Positions 1-6,492 of a stretch of 6,799 nucleotides of DNA are shown in pieces. The DNA is taken from NCBI GenBank assembly GCA_018971925.1, contig JAGWZT010000108.1:1-6799 (forward strand). The letters are read 5' to 3'. The DNA is from Lysobacteraceae bacterium (GTDB taxonomy: Bacteria > Pseudomonadota > Gammaproteobacteria > Xanthomonadales > Rhodanobacteraceae). Under the pieces are notes generated by a model. It saw only the letters and a program-made list of their open reading frames with translations, searched no databases and had not been told where the DNA came from. The stretch's first letter is position 1. The number at the start of each line of letters is the position of its first letter. Made by a program: the position numbers and the translations under genes.

Positions 1-147
1 GACCGGCTGCTGCAGCGGGGCATGGTTCGACTCGGGAGCCGTCTCGCGGATCTCCGCACGCATTTCCAGCTCGGCCATGCGAATCAGCGCGTCATGCTGC
101 TTGTACACCGCTTCCCACTCTTCATTGGTCATTTCGACGAAGCTCAT
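1..147 (-). CDS. Hypothetical protein, N-terminal 49 residues (runs off left edge)
   Basis: Read on the minus strand, this is an open frame of 49 codons from an ATG at 147-145 to the window edge with no stop, so the 3' end lies outside. The start is supported by an AGAGGA Shine-Dalgarno-like sequence 8 nt upstream (minus-strand reading) and by GC-rich third codon positions. The protein begins MSFVEMTNEEWEAVY and is hydrophilic, rich in Glu, Ala and Met. A likely amphipathic helix spans about residues 7-36, and a Pro/Gln/Ser-containing tail starts near residue 38. There is no signal peptide or membrane segment, so it is probably cytoplasmic. I do not recognise the family and assign no function. 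It is transcribed away from mnmG, so it does not share an operon with it. Confidence 0.6.
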   Translation of the reverse strand, partial: MSFVEMTNEEWEAVYKQHDALIRMAELEMRAEIRETAPESNHAPLQQPV

Positions 148-654
148 CTCTCAAGTCCTCTGGTTACTGAAACCGCACGCTGAACGCTTCAAGTGGCGTT
201 CACATACCGCCGCTGATACTCTTTGCCGAAAGGGGCTGTTGCGATGTGATTCGCCACTTCGGCACCCGATGTTTTTTCCAAATCTGGCGCCCGGAACTCG
301 GTTACTCTGGATTCCCCCTGTTCCTGATGACCGCCGGGCGCCAGTTCCTTTTCGCGCGACTTCCCTGTCGCTTCCCGACGATGCGAGACCGGCCCTTTCC
401 GGCCCCCTGCCATTGCGATGGCTGCATCGGCGGAGCGCATGAGTGTCGGTGCACGGCACGTGCCAAACCATCGGAATCCGCACCCGAAATTTGCAAGAGA
501 TTGTGACGTTGGCGGGTAGGCGCTGGATTACGTGCCCCGTGCACGGCACCGGTAACAATTCGCGACAATCAGCGAAGGGATTGCAAACGAAAATTCACAA
601 TCGCGTCGCCAGGGGCGGTGGTTTGCGGTTGCATTTGGAAACAAGTGACACACC
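148..654. other. Gene-free region between the left minus-strand gene and the mnmG leader
   Basis: About 500 bp without a gene I can support. Open frames exist on both strands, but their translations have mixed, low-complexity composition and no convincing start signals. The region holds a small hairpin (TGAACGC 181-187 paired with GCGTTCA 196-202, 8-nt loop) in what is probably the 5' leader of the left-hand minus-strand gene. It also holds the inverted repeats described separately at 449-544. A locally AT-richer patch near 583-604 could contain a promoter for the mnmG leader, but no clear -35/-10 pair is visible. Confidence 0.5.
449..544. repeat. Imperfect 13-bp inverted repeat with embedded 10-bp palindromes
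   Basis: GTGCACGGCACGT at 449-461 is the reverse complement of 530-544 apart from a 2-nt CC bulge in the right arm. The arms are separated by 68 nt. Each arm overlaps a perfect 10-bp palindrome: GGCACGTGCC at 455-464 and CCGTGCACGG at 537-546. The 11-mer GTGCACGGCAC is also present directly at 449-459 and 539-549. The arrangement could be the ends of a small non-coding inverted-repeat element, a pair of operator-like sites, or a cruciform. No protein gene lies inside it and no flanking target duplication is obvious. Confidence 0.4.
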
Positions 655-690
655 ATGACCAGTTATGACGTGATCGTTGTGGGTGGTGGG
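655..690 (+). pseudogene. Truncated second copy of an mnmG-like 5' end
   Basis: Twelve codons starting with the ATG at 655 read MTSYDVIVVGGG, the start of an FAD-binding Rossmann fold. They match residues 1-12 of the real MnmG, which begins MNPYDVIVVGGG at 848. Over codons 4-12 the amino acids are identical and 5 of 27 bases differ, all at synonymous third positions. After the GGG the homology stops: the expected HAGTEA continuation is replaced by a hairpin array. The frame stays open for 54 codons to a TGA at 817-819, so it could in principle be translated as a short peptide, but it is out of frame with mnmG. No strong ribosome binding site precedes it (GGAA lies 14 nt upstream). It is best read as a remnant of an older or related mnmG start. 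A fragment of another FAD oxidoreductase is the alternative. Confidence 0.45.
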
Positions 691-695
691 CGAGA

Positions 696-803
696 TGACG
701 CGTTTGCGATCTGCCGGGGGCAGATCGCACGTCAGCGAGCGCCCGAGGCAGGACGCCGAGGGCCGGGTCACTTGCCGAGAACAGGATGTTCGAAGCTAGT
801 GAC
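696..803 (+). repeat. Array of three tightly packed stem-loops with GGG/GGA loops (REP-like element or structured RNA)
   Basis: Hairpin 0 spans 696-734. Its core is a perfect 11-bp stem (705-715 with 719-729, loop GGG), extended below a 4-nt bulge by TGACG 696-700 paired with CGTCA 730-734. Hairpin 1 spans 741-763: GCCC/GGGC outer stem, a symmetric GA/GA internal loop, GGC/GCC inner stem, loop AGGAC. Hairpin 2 spans 767-803: a 9-position outer stem with one T-T mismatch (767-775 with 795-803), a 3x3 internal loop, GAACA/TGTTC inner stem, loop GGA. Only 6 and 3 nt separate the hairpins. This density of nested pairing is unlikely by chance and indicates a repetitive extragenic element or a structured leader RNA. 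GGA in a hairpin loop, especially ACA-GGA-TGT, resembles the known binding motif of CsrA/RsmA proteins; that link is inference. Confidence 0.55.
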
Positions 804-847
804 TGCGCGTGGCCATTGATCGTCGAATCACTCAAACGGCTGATCGC

Positions 848-2722
848 ATGAATCCGTATGACGTTATTGTTGTAGGCGGTGGCCACGCGGGCACCGAAGC
901 CGCGCTGGCCTCTGCGCGCTGCGGCGCACGCACGCTGCTGCTCACGCACAACATCGAAACCATCGGCCAGATGAGTTGCAATCCCGCAATCGGCGGGATC
1001 GGCAAGGGCCACCTCGTCAAGGAAATCGACGCGCTGGGCGGCGCGATGGCGCACGCCGCCGATCTCGCTGGCATCCAGTGGCGCACGCTCAACGCATCGA
1101 AAGGTCCGGCGGTGCGCGCGACGCGCTGCCAAGCCGATCGCGTGTTGTACAAGGCCGCCATCCGGCACATCGTCGAGCGGCAACCGAATCTCGAAGTCTT
1201 CCAGCAGGCGGTCGATGATCTGGCGATCGAATCGGGGCGCGTCACCGGTGTCGTCACGCAGATGGGTCTGACCATCCACGCGCCGCGCGTGGTGCTGACG
1301 GTCGGCACCTTTCTCGCCGGCAAGATCCACATCGGGCTCGAGAATCATGCGGGCGGCCGCGCCGGCGATCCGCCCGCCACGACACTGGCAAAACGATTGC
1401 GCGAATTGCCGCTGGGCGCCGAGCGTCTGAAAACGGGTACGCCGCCGCGCGTCGACGCGCGCACGCTGGATTACTCGGTGTTCGAGGAACAGCGGGGTGA
1501 CGATCCGCTGCCGGTGTTTTCCTACCTCGGTTCGCGCGGGGAACATCCGCGCCAGGTGCCATGCTGGATCACGCACACCAGCGAGCGCACGCACGAGATC
1601 ATCCGCGCGGGCCTCGACCGCTCGCCGCTGTACACCGGCAAGATCGAAGGCACCGGCCCGCGCTACTGCCCGTCGATCGAAGACAAGGTCGTGCGCTTCG
1701 CCGACAAGGCTTCGCACCAGATCTTCATCGAGCCGGAAGGGCTGGACGCAATCGAAATTTATCCGAACGGCATTTCGACTTCCTTGCCGTTCGACGTGCA
1801 GGTGGAGCTGGTGCGTTCGATTCCCGGTTTCGAGCACGCGCACATCACGCGTCCCGGCTACGCGATCGAGTACGACTACTTCGATCCGCGTGGCCTGCAA
1901 CCGTGGCTGGAAACGAAAGCCATCGCCGGGCTGTATTTCGCGGGCCAGATCAACGGCACCACGGGTTACGAGGAAGCGGCTGCACAAGGTTTGATCGCCG
2001 GACTCAACGCCGCGCGCACAACACGCACCGAACAACCGTGGTGGCCGCGCCGCGACGAGGCCTACACCGGCGTGCTGATCGACGACCTCACCACCAACGG
2101 CACGATCGAGCCGTACCGGATGTTCACCTCGCGCGCCGAATATCGCCTGCACCTGCGCGAAGACAACGCCGATCTACGCCTGACCGAAACGGGTTTCGAG
2201 CTGGGCGTCGTGCCGCAACAGCGCTTCGACGCGATGCGCGCCAGGCGCGATGCCGTGGAACGCGAAACCACACGCCTGAAGGCATTGTGGGCGACGCCGT
2301 CCAATGCCCTCGGCGCAGCATTGCAGTCACAACGCGGCATCACGCTCGCGCACGAAGCCTGCGCGCTGGATCTGCTGCGCCGGCCCGAGATCGATTATGC
2401 GTCGTTGACGAGCACGGAAGGTTTCGGCCCGGCGGTCGAACGCGAAGATGTCGCCGCGCAAGTCGAGGTGCAGGTGAAGTACGCGGGTTATCTTGACCGC
2501 CAGCGCGACGAAATCGAACGCCAGCGCCGCCATGAATCGACACCGATTCCCGACGGCTTCGACTACGACTGCGTGCGCGGCTTGTCGGCCGAAGTTTCGG
2601 CGAAACTGAAACGCGTGCGACCCGCCACGCTCGGACAGGCGCGCCGCATCAGCGGCGTCACGCCCGCAGCGATTTCGCTGTTGCTGGTGCATTTGCACCG
2701 CGAAGGTATCCGTGCGGCGTAA
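848..2722 (+). CDS. mnmG: MnmG (GidA), tRNA uridine-5-carboxymethylaminomethyl modification enzyme
   Basis: FAD-dependent cytoplasmic enzyme that works with the GTPase MnmE to install the (carboxymethyl)aminomethyl group at C5 of wobble uridine 34 in several tRNAs, supporting accurate decoding. The 624-residue product is close to the 629 residues of E. coli MnmG and aligns along its whole length from memory. Visible motifs: FAD-binding GGGHAG at residues 10-15; SCNPAIGGIGKGH with conserved Cys44; GGRAGDPP; RLKTGTPPR; PRYCPSIEDK with conserved Cys274; AGQINGTTGYEEAAAQG near the second dinucleotide-binding part; EPYRMFTSRAEYRL; and a C-terminal helical MnmE-interaction region ending in GQARRISGVTPAA. 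I chose the ATG at 848 because homology begins at residue 4. A GTG at 809 would add 13 residues (MAIDRRITQTADR) and is possible, since neither start has a clear Shine-Dalgarno. rsmG and parAB, common neighbours elsewhere, do not follow. No intrinsic terminator is obvious downstream. Confidence 0.97.
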   Translation: MNPYDVIVVGGGHAGTEAALASARCGARTLLLTHNIETIGQMSCNPAIGGIGKGHLVKEIDALGGAMAHAADLAGIQWRTLNASKGPAVRATRCQADRVLYKAAIRHIVERQPNLEVFQQAVDDLAIESGRVTGVVTQMGLTIHAPRVVLTVGTFLAGKIHIGLENHAGGRAGDPPATTLAKRLRELPLGAERLKTGTPPRVDARTLDYSVFEEQRGDDPLPVFSYLGSRGEHPRQVPCWITHTSERTHEIIRAGLDRSPLYTGKIEGTGPRYCPSIEDKVVRFADKASHQIFIEPEGLDAIEIYPNGISTSLPFDVQVELVRSIPGFEHAHITRPGYAIEYDYFDPRGLQPWLETKAIAGLYFAGQINGTTGYEEAAAQGLIAGLNAARTTRTEQPWWPRRDEAYTGVLIDDLTTNGTIEPYRMFTSRAEYRLHLREDNADLRLTETGFELGVVPQQRFDAMRARRDAVERETTRLKALWATPSNALGAALQSQRGITLAHEACALDLLRRPEIDYASLTSTEGFGPAVEREDVAAQVEVQVKYAGYLDRQRDEIERQRRHESTPIPDGFDYDCVRGLSAEVSAKLKRVRPATLGQARRISGVTPAAISLLLVHLHREGIRAA

Positions 2723-3042
2723 AACGCTCGGGGTTCGGGAAAATCGTATAACTCGTCACTCCCTTCGGAACGAAGGGCGCAGCGAAGCAACCGTGCGCGT
2801 AGCACGAGCGCACCGGCGCCGGGAGGATGCGGACATGCGCAAGGATGGCAACACCTCGAGCACCGAAAAACCATCCCCCTTCCAAGCGAAGGGGAAGACG
2901 ATCAAGCCCCAAAACAGACAACCGGTGTGATGCAAGGAATGCGAATGGTCAGAACCGCCGCCATACGCCAACGGATGGAAGAATTCAAACGCTTGTATTA
3001 GGCTTGGCGCGTCCGCCATCCGGCACCTGGAGATTCCCGGCC
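2723..3042. other. Intergenic region between mnmG and the esterase gene
   Basis: About 320 bp without a supported gene. The frame of the downstream esterase stays open through part of it (from about 2827), but the codons before 3043 encode a basic, low-complexity stretch, whereas a clean signal peptide begins at 3043. The first half is occupied by hairpins (see 2761-2850). A further 6-bp stem lies at CCCCTT 2876-2881 with AAGGGG 2889-2894. The last 100 bp should hold the esterase promoter, but no convincing -35/-10 pair is visible. TGGAGA at 3028-3033 is the likely ribosome binding site of the esterase. Confidence 0.5.
2761..2850 (+). repeat. Degenerate hairpin and AGGATG-box element
   Basis: This begins with a perfect 7-bp hairpin with a 3-nt loop (CCCTTCG 2761-2767 with CGAAGGG 2771-2777, loop GAA). 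Next come a 6-bp stem (GTGCGC 2793-2798 with GCGCAC 2808-2813) and the overlapping palindrome CCGGCGCCGG at 2813-2822. Two AGGATG boxes follow at 2824-2829 and 2842-2847, each flanked by only 3-bp complementary arms (CCG/CGG and TGC/GCA). The order, a short perfect hairpin then two AGGA(C/T)G boxes, repeats what is seen upstream of mnmG at 696-803, with looser pairing. It is probably a diverged member of the same class of intergenic repeat, but sequence identity between the two is low and the grouping is tentative. Confidence 0.35.
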
Positions 3043-5163
3043 ATGCTCCGCCCCCGACATCTCGCCTGCGCCGTGGCGCTGGCACTCGCAAGTTCCGCCG
3101 CCTTCGCGCAGTCCGCACCGCCGGTGCAGGCCTCGTCCCACGCGGGCCTGTTCGATCACATGGTGGTTTTCGGCGACAGCCTGAGTGACGACGGCAACTT
3201 GTGGTTGGCGTCATCCGCACAAATCCCACCTTGCGCCTTTCCGAACTGTCAGCCTCCACCCCAATACGTGCAGCGCTTCACCACCAATCCGGGACAAACC
3301 GGCGTCGAGAATGTCGCGGATTACTTCGGCATGCCGATGACGCCCGCCTTGGCGGGAGGCACCGACTTCGCGTTCGGCGGGGCCGGTGTCATCAACAATT
3401 CGCCCGGCACTCCGGCGGGCGTGCCCACACTGCCGACCCAGCTTGGCATGTATCTGCAAGCAACCGGTGGCAAGGCCGACGCCAATGCGCTGTATGCGGT
3501 ATGGGGCGGCGCCAATGACATCTTCTACGCCGCGACTTCGGGCGCGGCCGCCGCGACCGCACAGCAATTGATCCAGCAGACCATTGCGACGCAGGTCCAG
3601 CAAGCCATCGTGGGCGGTGTGATTCCAAACGATCCGACTGCGATTGCCGCGTTCACCGCGCAGATCACGCCAATCGTGACCCAGCAGGTCGTGGCCCAGG
3701 TCACGGCAGCCGCCGGCGTATCAACCTTGATGAACCAAGCCCAGATCCAGGCTTATCTGCAACAGGCCGCGACCACCGAGCTCGGCATGATCGGGCAGCT
3801 CGGCAAAGCGGGGGCGCGTTACGTGATGGTATTCAACCTGCCCAACATCGGATTGACACCCTCCGGCGCGGCACAGGGCCCCACCGCGGCGGCACAGCTG
3901 ACTGGCTTGTCGATCGCCTACAACAATGCGCTGAACGCGGGACTTGCCAACGCCGGCATCAACATCATTCCGGTGAATACCTACGCAATCCTCAACGAGC
4001 TGGTGGCCGATCCGAGCCGCTACGGTTTCACCAATGTCACCCAGCCCGCGTGCACCGGCGGCAGTGGCAGTTCCTTCGAATGCCTGCCTGCCGGCACGCC
4101 TGGCGCCACCGTCACCTATCAGCCGGGCACCGAGAACACGTATCTCTTCGCCGACGGCGTGCACCCGACAACCGCCGCACATGCGATGCTGGCGCAGTAC
4201 GCGGAATCGATCATCACCGCGCCGGGCGAAATGTCACTGATGGCGGAAGCGCCATTGCAGATCAACGAGAGTCTCAACCGCTCGATCACCAACCAGGCCA
4301 CCAGCAGCCTCGCCAATGCGCCCGGCAATGGGCTGCGCGTGTGGGCTAGCTACGACTACGCGCGCCAGCGCCTGGATGCGCAGGTCAATTCACCCAAGAG
4401 CAGCAACGACGCCAACACCTTGAGCGTCGGCGCCGACATTCATCCGTCCGATGCACTGACGGCGGGCCTTGCATTTACCGCCGGGCAGCAAAAGGACGAC
4501 TTCGATGGCAATGCGGGCGGCTTCAAACTGCAGGACCTGCTGGCCAGCGGCTACGTGATGTGGGGCTGGGACCAGGCCTACTTCGGCGTCATCGGCAGCT
4601 TCGGCCACCTGGGTTACAGCGATATCCACCGCAACATTCCGATCGGTCCGGCGGTGCGTTACGAATCCGGCTCGACGTCGGGTTACCACACCGCGTTGGC
4701 GCTGACCGGCGGCTGGTGGATCAACTTCGGCAACTGGCGCACGGGCCCGTACGCGGATTTGTCGTGGCAACACGCGCACGTCGATGGTTACAGCGAGAAT
4801 GGCGGTGACGCGACCGCGATGACCTTCGGCAGCCAGGATCGCCGCGCCCTGATCGGCACGTTGGGCTGGCAGCTGACCGGCAACCTGCAAACCGGCGGCG
4901 CGACCTTGCACCCGTTCGCGCGTGTCGCGTGGAACCACGACAACGATGCCGATCCGCGCGATGTCACCGCGGGGCTGGTAAGCATGCCGGGCACCTTCGC
5001 ACTGCCGGGGTTTGCGCCCGACAAGAACTGGGGCAGCGTGGGCGTCGGCCTCGCCGCCGATTTCACGCCGAGTTTCTCCGGCTGGATCGGTTACGACGGC
5101 CGCTTTTCGGATTCGAGCCAGCGCGTCGACAGCCTCAACCTCGGCGCCAAGTTCCGTTTCTGA
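3043..5163 (+). CDS. Secreted GDSL esterase/lipase with C-terminal autotransporter barrel
   Basis: Predicted 706-residue type Va autotransporter that hydrolyses ester bonds at the cell surface; relatives include EstA and ApeE. The start at 3043 gives a clean Sec signal peptide (cleavage about AFA-Q at 22/23) and has GGAG 10 nt upstream. The passenger covers about residues 35-395. It has the GDSL block (VVFGDSLSDDGN, nucleophile Ser46), a Gly-containing FAFGGAG block near 110-115, GGAND at 155-159 (oxyanion Asn158), and DGVHPT with catalytic Asp371 and His374. A helical linker at about 398-425 leads into a beta-barrel at about 430-706 that ends in the C-terminal Phe of FRF, as expected for insertion by the Bam complex. 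Between GGAND and GARYVMVFNLP lies an Ala/Gln-rich, helix-prone segment (about 165-250) that looks longer than in typical family members. The substrate cannot be read from the sequence. The gene stands alone and ends just before a strong terminator. Confidence 0.93.
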   Translation: MLRPRHLACAVALALASSAAFAQSAPPVQASSHAGLFDHMVVFGDSLSDDGNLWLASSAQIPPCAFPNCQPPPQYVQRFTTNPGQTGVENVADYFGMPMTPALAGGTDFAFGGAGVINNSPGTPAGVPTLPTQLGMYLQATGGKADANALYAVWGGANDIFYAATSGAAAATAQQLIQQTIATQVQQAIVGGVIPNDPTAIAAFTAQITPIVTQQVVAQVTAAAGVSTLMNQAQIQAYLQQAATTELGMIGQLGKAGARYVMVFNLPNIGLTPSGAAQGPTAAAQLTGLSIAYNNALNAGLANAGINIIPVNTYAILNELVADPSRYGFTNVTQPACTGGSGSSFECLPAGTPGATVTYQPGTENTYLFADGVHPTTAAHAMLAQYAESIITAPGEMSLMAEAPLQINESLNRSITNQATSSLANAPGNGLRVWASYDYARQRLDAQVNSPKSSNDANTLSVGADIHPSDALTAGLAFTAGQQKDDFDGNAGGFKLQDLLASGYVMWGWDQAYFGVIGSFGHLGYSDIHRNIPIGPAVRYESGSTSGYHTALALTGGWWINFGNWRTGPYADLSWQHAHVDGYSENGGDATAMTFGSQDRRALIGTLGWQLTGNLQTGGATLHPFARVAWNHDNDADPRDVTAGLVSMPGTFALPGFAPDKNWGSVGVGLAADFTPSFSGWIGYDGRFSDSSQRVDSLNLGAKFRF

Positions 5164-5182
5164 GCTGCGCCTTCGGTGCAAC

Positions 5183-5214
5183 AAAAACCGCGCGTCGCGA
5201 GACGCGCGGTTTTT
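5183..5214. terminator. Bidirectional intrinsic terminator between convergent genes
   Basis: A perfect 14-bp inverted repeat (5183-5196 with 5201-5214) surrounds a GCGA loop. The stem has a GC-rich core CCGCGCGTC flanked by five A on the left and five T on the right, so it can terminate transcription in both directions. It lies 19 nt after the esterase stop and 17 nt beyond the stop of the convergent lipoprotein gene. Confidence 0.93.
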
Positions 5215-5231
5215 CATTTCCGGAAAAGCAA

Positions 5232-6101
5232 TCAGTGCTTCTTGCTGAACCTCTTGAACTCCGCTTCGGCCTGGTCATGCAGCGCCTTGGCCTGGGTGTC
5301 GGACAGGGCTGACGTCTTGCCGCCACTGACGTTCTGGTTCAACACCAGCACGCCGTTGTTGCCCCAACCCACCCGCTGGGTCGACGTCGCCGGCGCATCG
5401 GCCTTCGGCAGCTGCTCTTGCACCACCACCCACGGCAGCGAATCGCGATAGGCGTACTCGGTCTTGGTGAAGCCCTTGTCGGCCTGGTTGACCTGTTCGA
5501 TGATGAATTCGACGCCATGGAGGTCGCTGAACACCTGCCAACTCCGTGATTCGCCAATCTTGCTGGCGGTACCGCTCTTGACCGTCATGCCGCCCGTCTG
5601 GCGCTTGGCCTGGTTGAAATCGTCCAGCATTTTCTCGGCGGGCGTCGGCTCCGCGACCAACGTCAGGTCGACACTGGCGGGCTGCCCGCGCGTCAACACG
5701 GGCTGCTGCAGCTTGGTCGTATAGGTGCGGCCGTTGTCCTGCATCGTGGCCTGCAACACGTACAGATCGTTGGTGTTGATGGCCGACGCCGAGAACGGAA
5801 TGTGAAATGCCTGCGGGAACCTGGGCGGACTGAAATCCTGTTTGTTCACCGTCACCCCGGGCTGCTGGGTGACATCCACCAGCGACAGCTCGAGGGTTGC
5901 CTGCGGCGTCACCTCGGCCGCGGCGTCCTGCAGTTTGACCGTGCCGGTCACCGCCGTGGCGGCCGGGGCCGGCGTACCCGCCCCGGACGCCGAGGGTGTG
6001 GCGCCTGAAGCAGACGAAGTATTGCCGGACGAATTCGATGCGCCGCAACCGGCAAGGACCAACGTGGCAAGAAACAACGGCGCAACGGCAAGCTTTTGCA
6101 T
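5232..6101 (-). CDS. YbaY/YscW-domain lipoprotein
   Basis: Predicted 289-residue lipoprotein. The chosen ATG (6101-6099) is preceded by GAGGA 6 nt upstream and gives a lipoprotein signal peptide with lipobox LAGC, lipidated at Cys19. Gly follows the Cys, and there is no Asp retention signal, so outer-membrane location is likely. A Ser/Thr/Ala/Gly/Pro-rich tether covers about residues 20-50. Residues about 51-150 (VTGTVKLQD, a Pro/Ala LELSLVDV strand, FHIPFSAS, a TKLQQPVLTRG motif, VDLTLV) fit the YbaY/YscW beta-sandwich family. The remaining part, about 155-289, has conserved-looking Trp and aromatic residues (SWQVFSDLHGVEFI, AYRDSLPWVVV, RVGWGNNGVL) and a charged helical C-terminus; I do not recognise it. 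Annotation as a type III secretion chaperone would mislead, since no secretion genes are nearby. The exact function is unknown, probably envelope-related. The frame is open up to 6248, but that extension has no signal peptide. Confidence 0.82.
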   Translation of the reverse strand: MQKLAVAPLFLATLVLAGCGASNSSGNTSSASGATPSASGAGTPAPAATAVTGTVKLQDAAAEVTPQATLELSLVDVTQQPGVTVNKQDFSPPRFPQAFHIPFSASAINTNDLYVLQATMQDNGRTYTTKLQQPVLTRGQPASVDLTLVAEPTPAEKMLDDFNQAKRQTGGMTVKSGTASKIGESRSWQVFSDLHGVEFIIEQVNQADKGFTKTEYAYRDSLPWVVVQEQLPKADAPATSTQRVGWGNNGVLVLNQNVSGGKTSALSDTQAKALHDQAEAEFKRFSKKH

Positions 6102-6492
6102 GGAAGTTCCTCGAAAAATGGAGCCGGCCCGCTCGGGACGGTGAGTCGGCACGGTAGCTGGGCATTCACGGGCCAGAACTTTCATGTTACCGCGAGCCGG
6201 GGTACGACGAAAGCCGTCGTGCAGTAAACGTTCATCATCGGGCGGCACGGAAAACGATGCTCACCAAGGATTTCTAAGCACAGCACACTTACCTTTCTTA
6301 TATCTTTCAAAAAGATTGCACCGTTGTTAATTTGTTGCTAATGTGAACGTGGCGTTAACGCATCCCGATTCCGTTCGGCTTCGAAAATCTTTGGATTTCA
6401 AGACGATGGATCGCACCAAGCGTGCCGTTGACGCGCAGGCGCACCGATCCACCACCACTGAATTTGTTTTCGCATACCGGGGAGTACTCCTG
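6102..6492. other. Divergent intergenic region between lipoprotein and TonB receptor genes
   Basis: This 391-bp region must hold the promoters for both divergent genes. On the lipoprotein side there is a 6-bp hairpin (ACGACG 6204-6209 with CGTCGT 6215-6220, 5-nt loop) in or near its leader, but no strong promoter is seen. In the centre, about 6290-6345 is an AT-rich island in otherwise GC-rich DNA, with a candidate promoter for the receptor at 6316-6344. On the receptor side, TGGATCG 6407-6413 and CGATCCA 6445-6451 could close a structured leader. Minus-strand open frames across this area read as shadows of the receptor gene. Confidence 0.6.
6316..6344 (+). promoter_or_regulatory. Candidate sigma-70 promoter with extended -10 for the TonB receptor gene
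   Basis: TTGCAC (6316-6321) and TAATGT (6339-6344) are separated by 17 nt, and TG one base before the -10 gives an extended -10 (TGC-TAATGT). Each hexamer matches the consensus at only three positions, so the call rests mainly on the spacing, the extended -10 and the AT-rich setting. It would give a leader of about 140 nt before the ATG at 6493. Confidence 0.35.

Noticed and set aside
189..440. Minus-strand open frame of 83 codons upstream of, and in the same direction as, the left-edge gene
   Set aside because: The translation is hydrophilic and not absurd, but there is no ribosome binding site, third-position GC is clearly lower than in mnmG, and no family is recognised. It stays a weak candidate that conservation in relatives could revive.
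696..803. Interpretation of the hairpin array as a CRISPR array or known riboswitch
   Set aside because: There are no regularly spaced direct repeats with unique spacers, and the fold does not match a riboswitch class that I recognise.
569..2152. 527-codon minus-strand open frame opposite mnmG
   Set aside because: It is antisense to the well-conserved mnmG, and its Arg/Ala/Asp-rich composition is typical of the complementary strand of a GC-rich gene.
2876..2894. CCCCTT/AAGGGG stem as a terminator for mnmG
   Set aside because: The stem is only 6 bp with a 7-nt loop, is not followed by a T run, and lies more than 150 bp after the stop codon.
2827..3042. N-terminal extension of the esterase frame to an upstream ATG
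   Set aside because: The added 72 residues are basic and low in complexity and overlap hairpin repeats. A proper signal peptide with a ribosome binding site starts at 3043.
6102..6248. N-terminal extension of the lipoprotein frame
   Set aside because: It would bury the lipobox signal peptide 49 residues inside the protein. The ATG at 6101 has a good GAGGA site.
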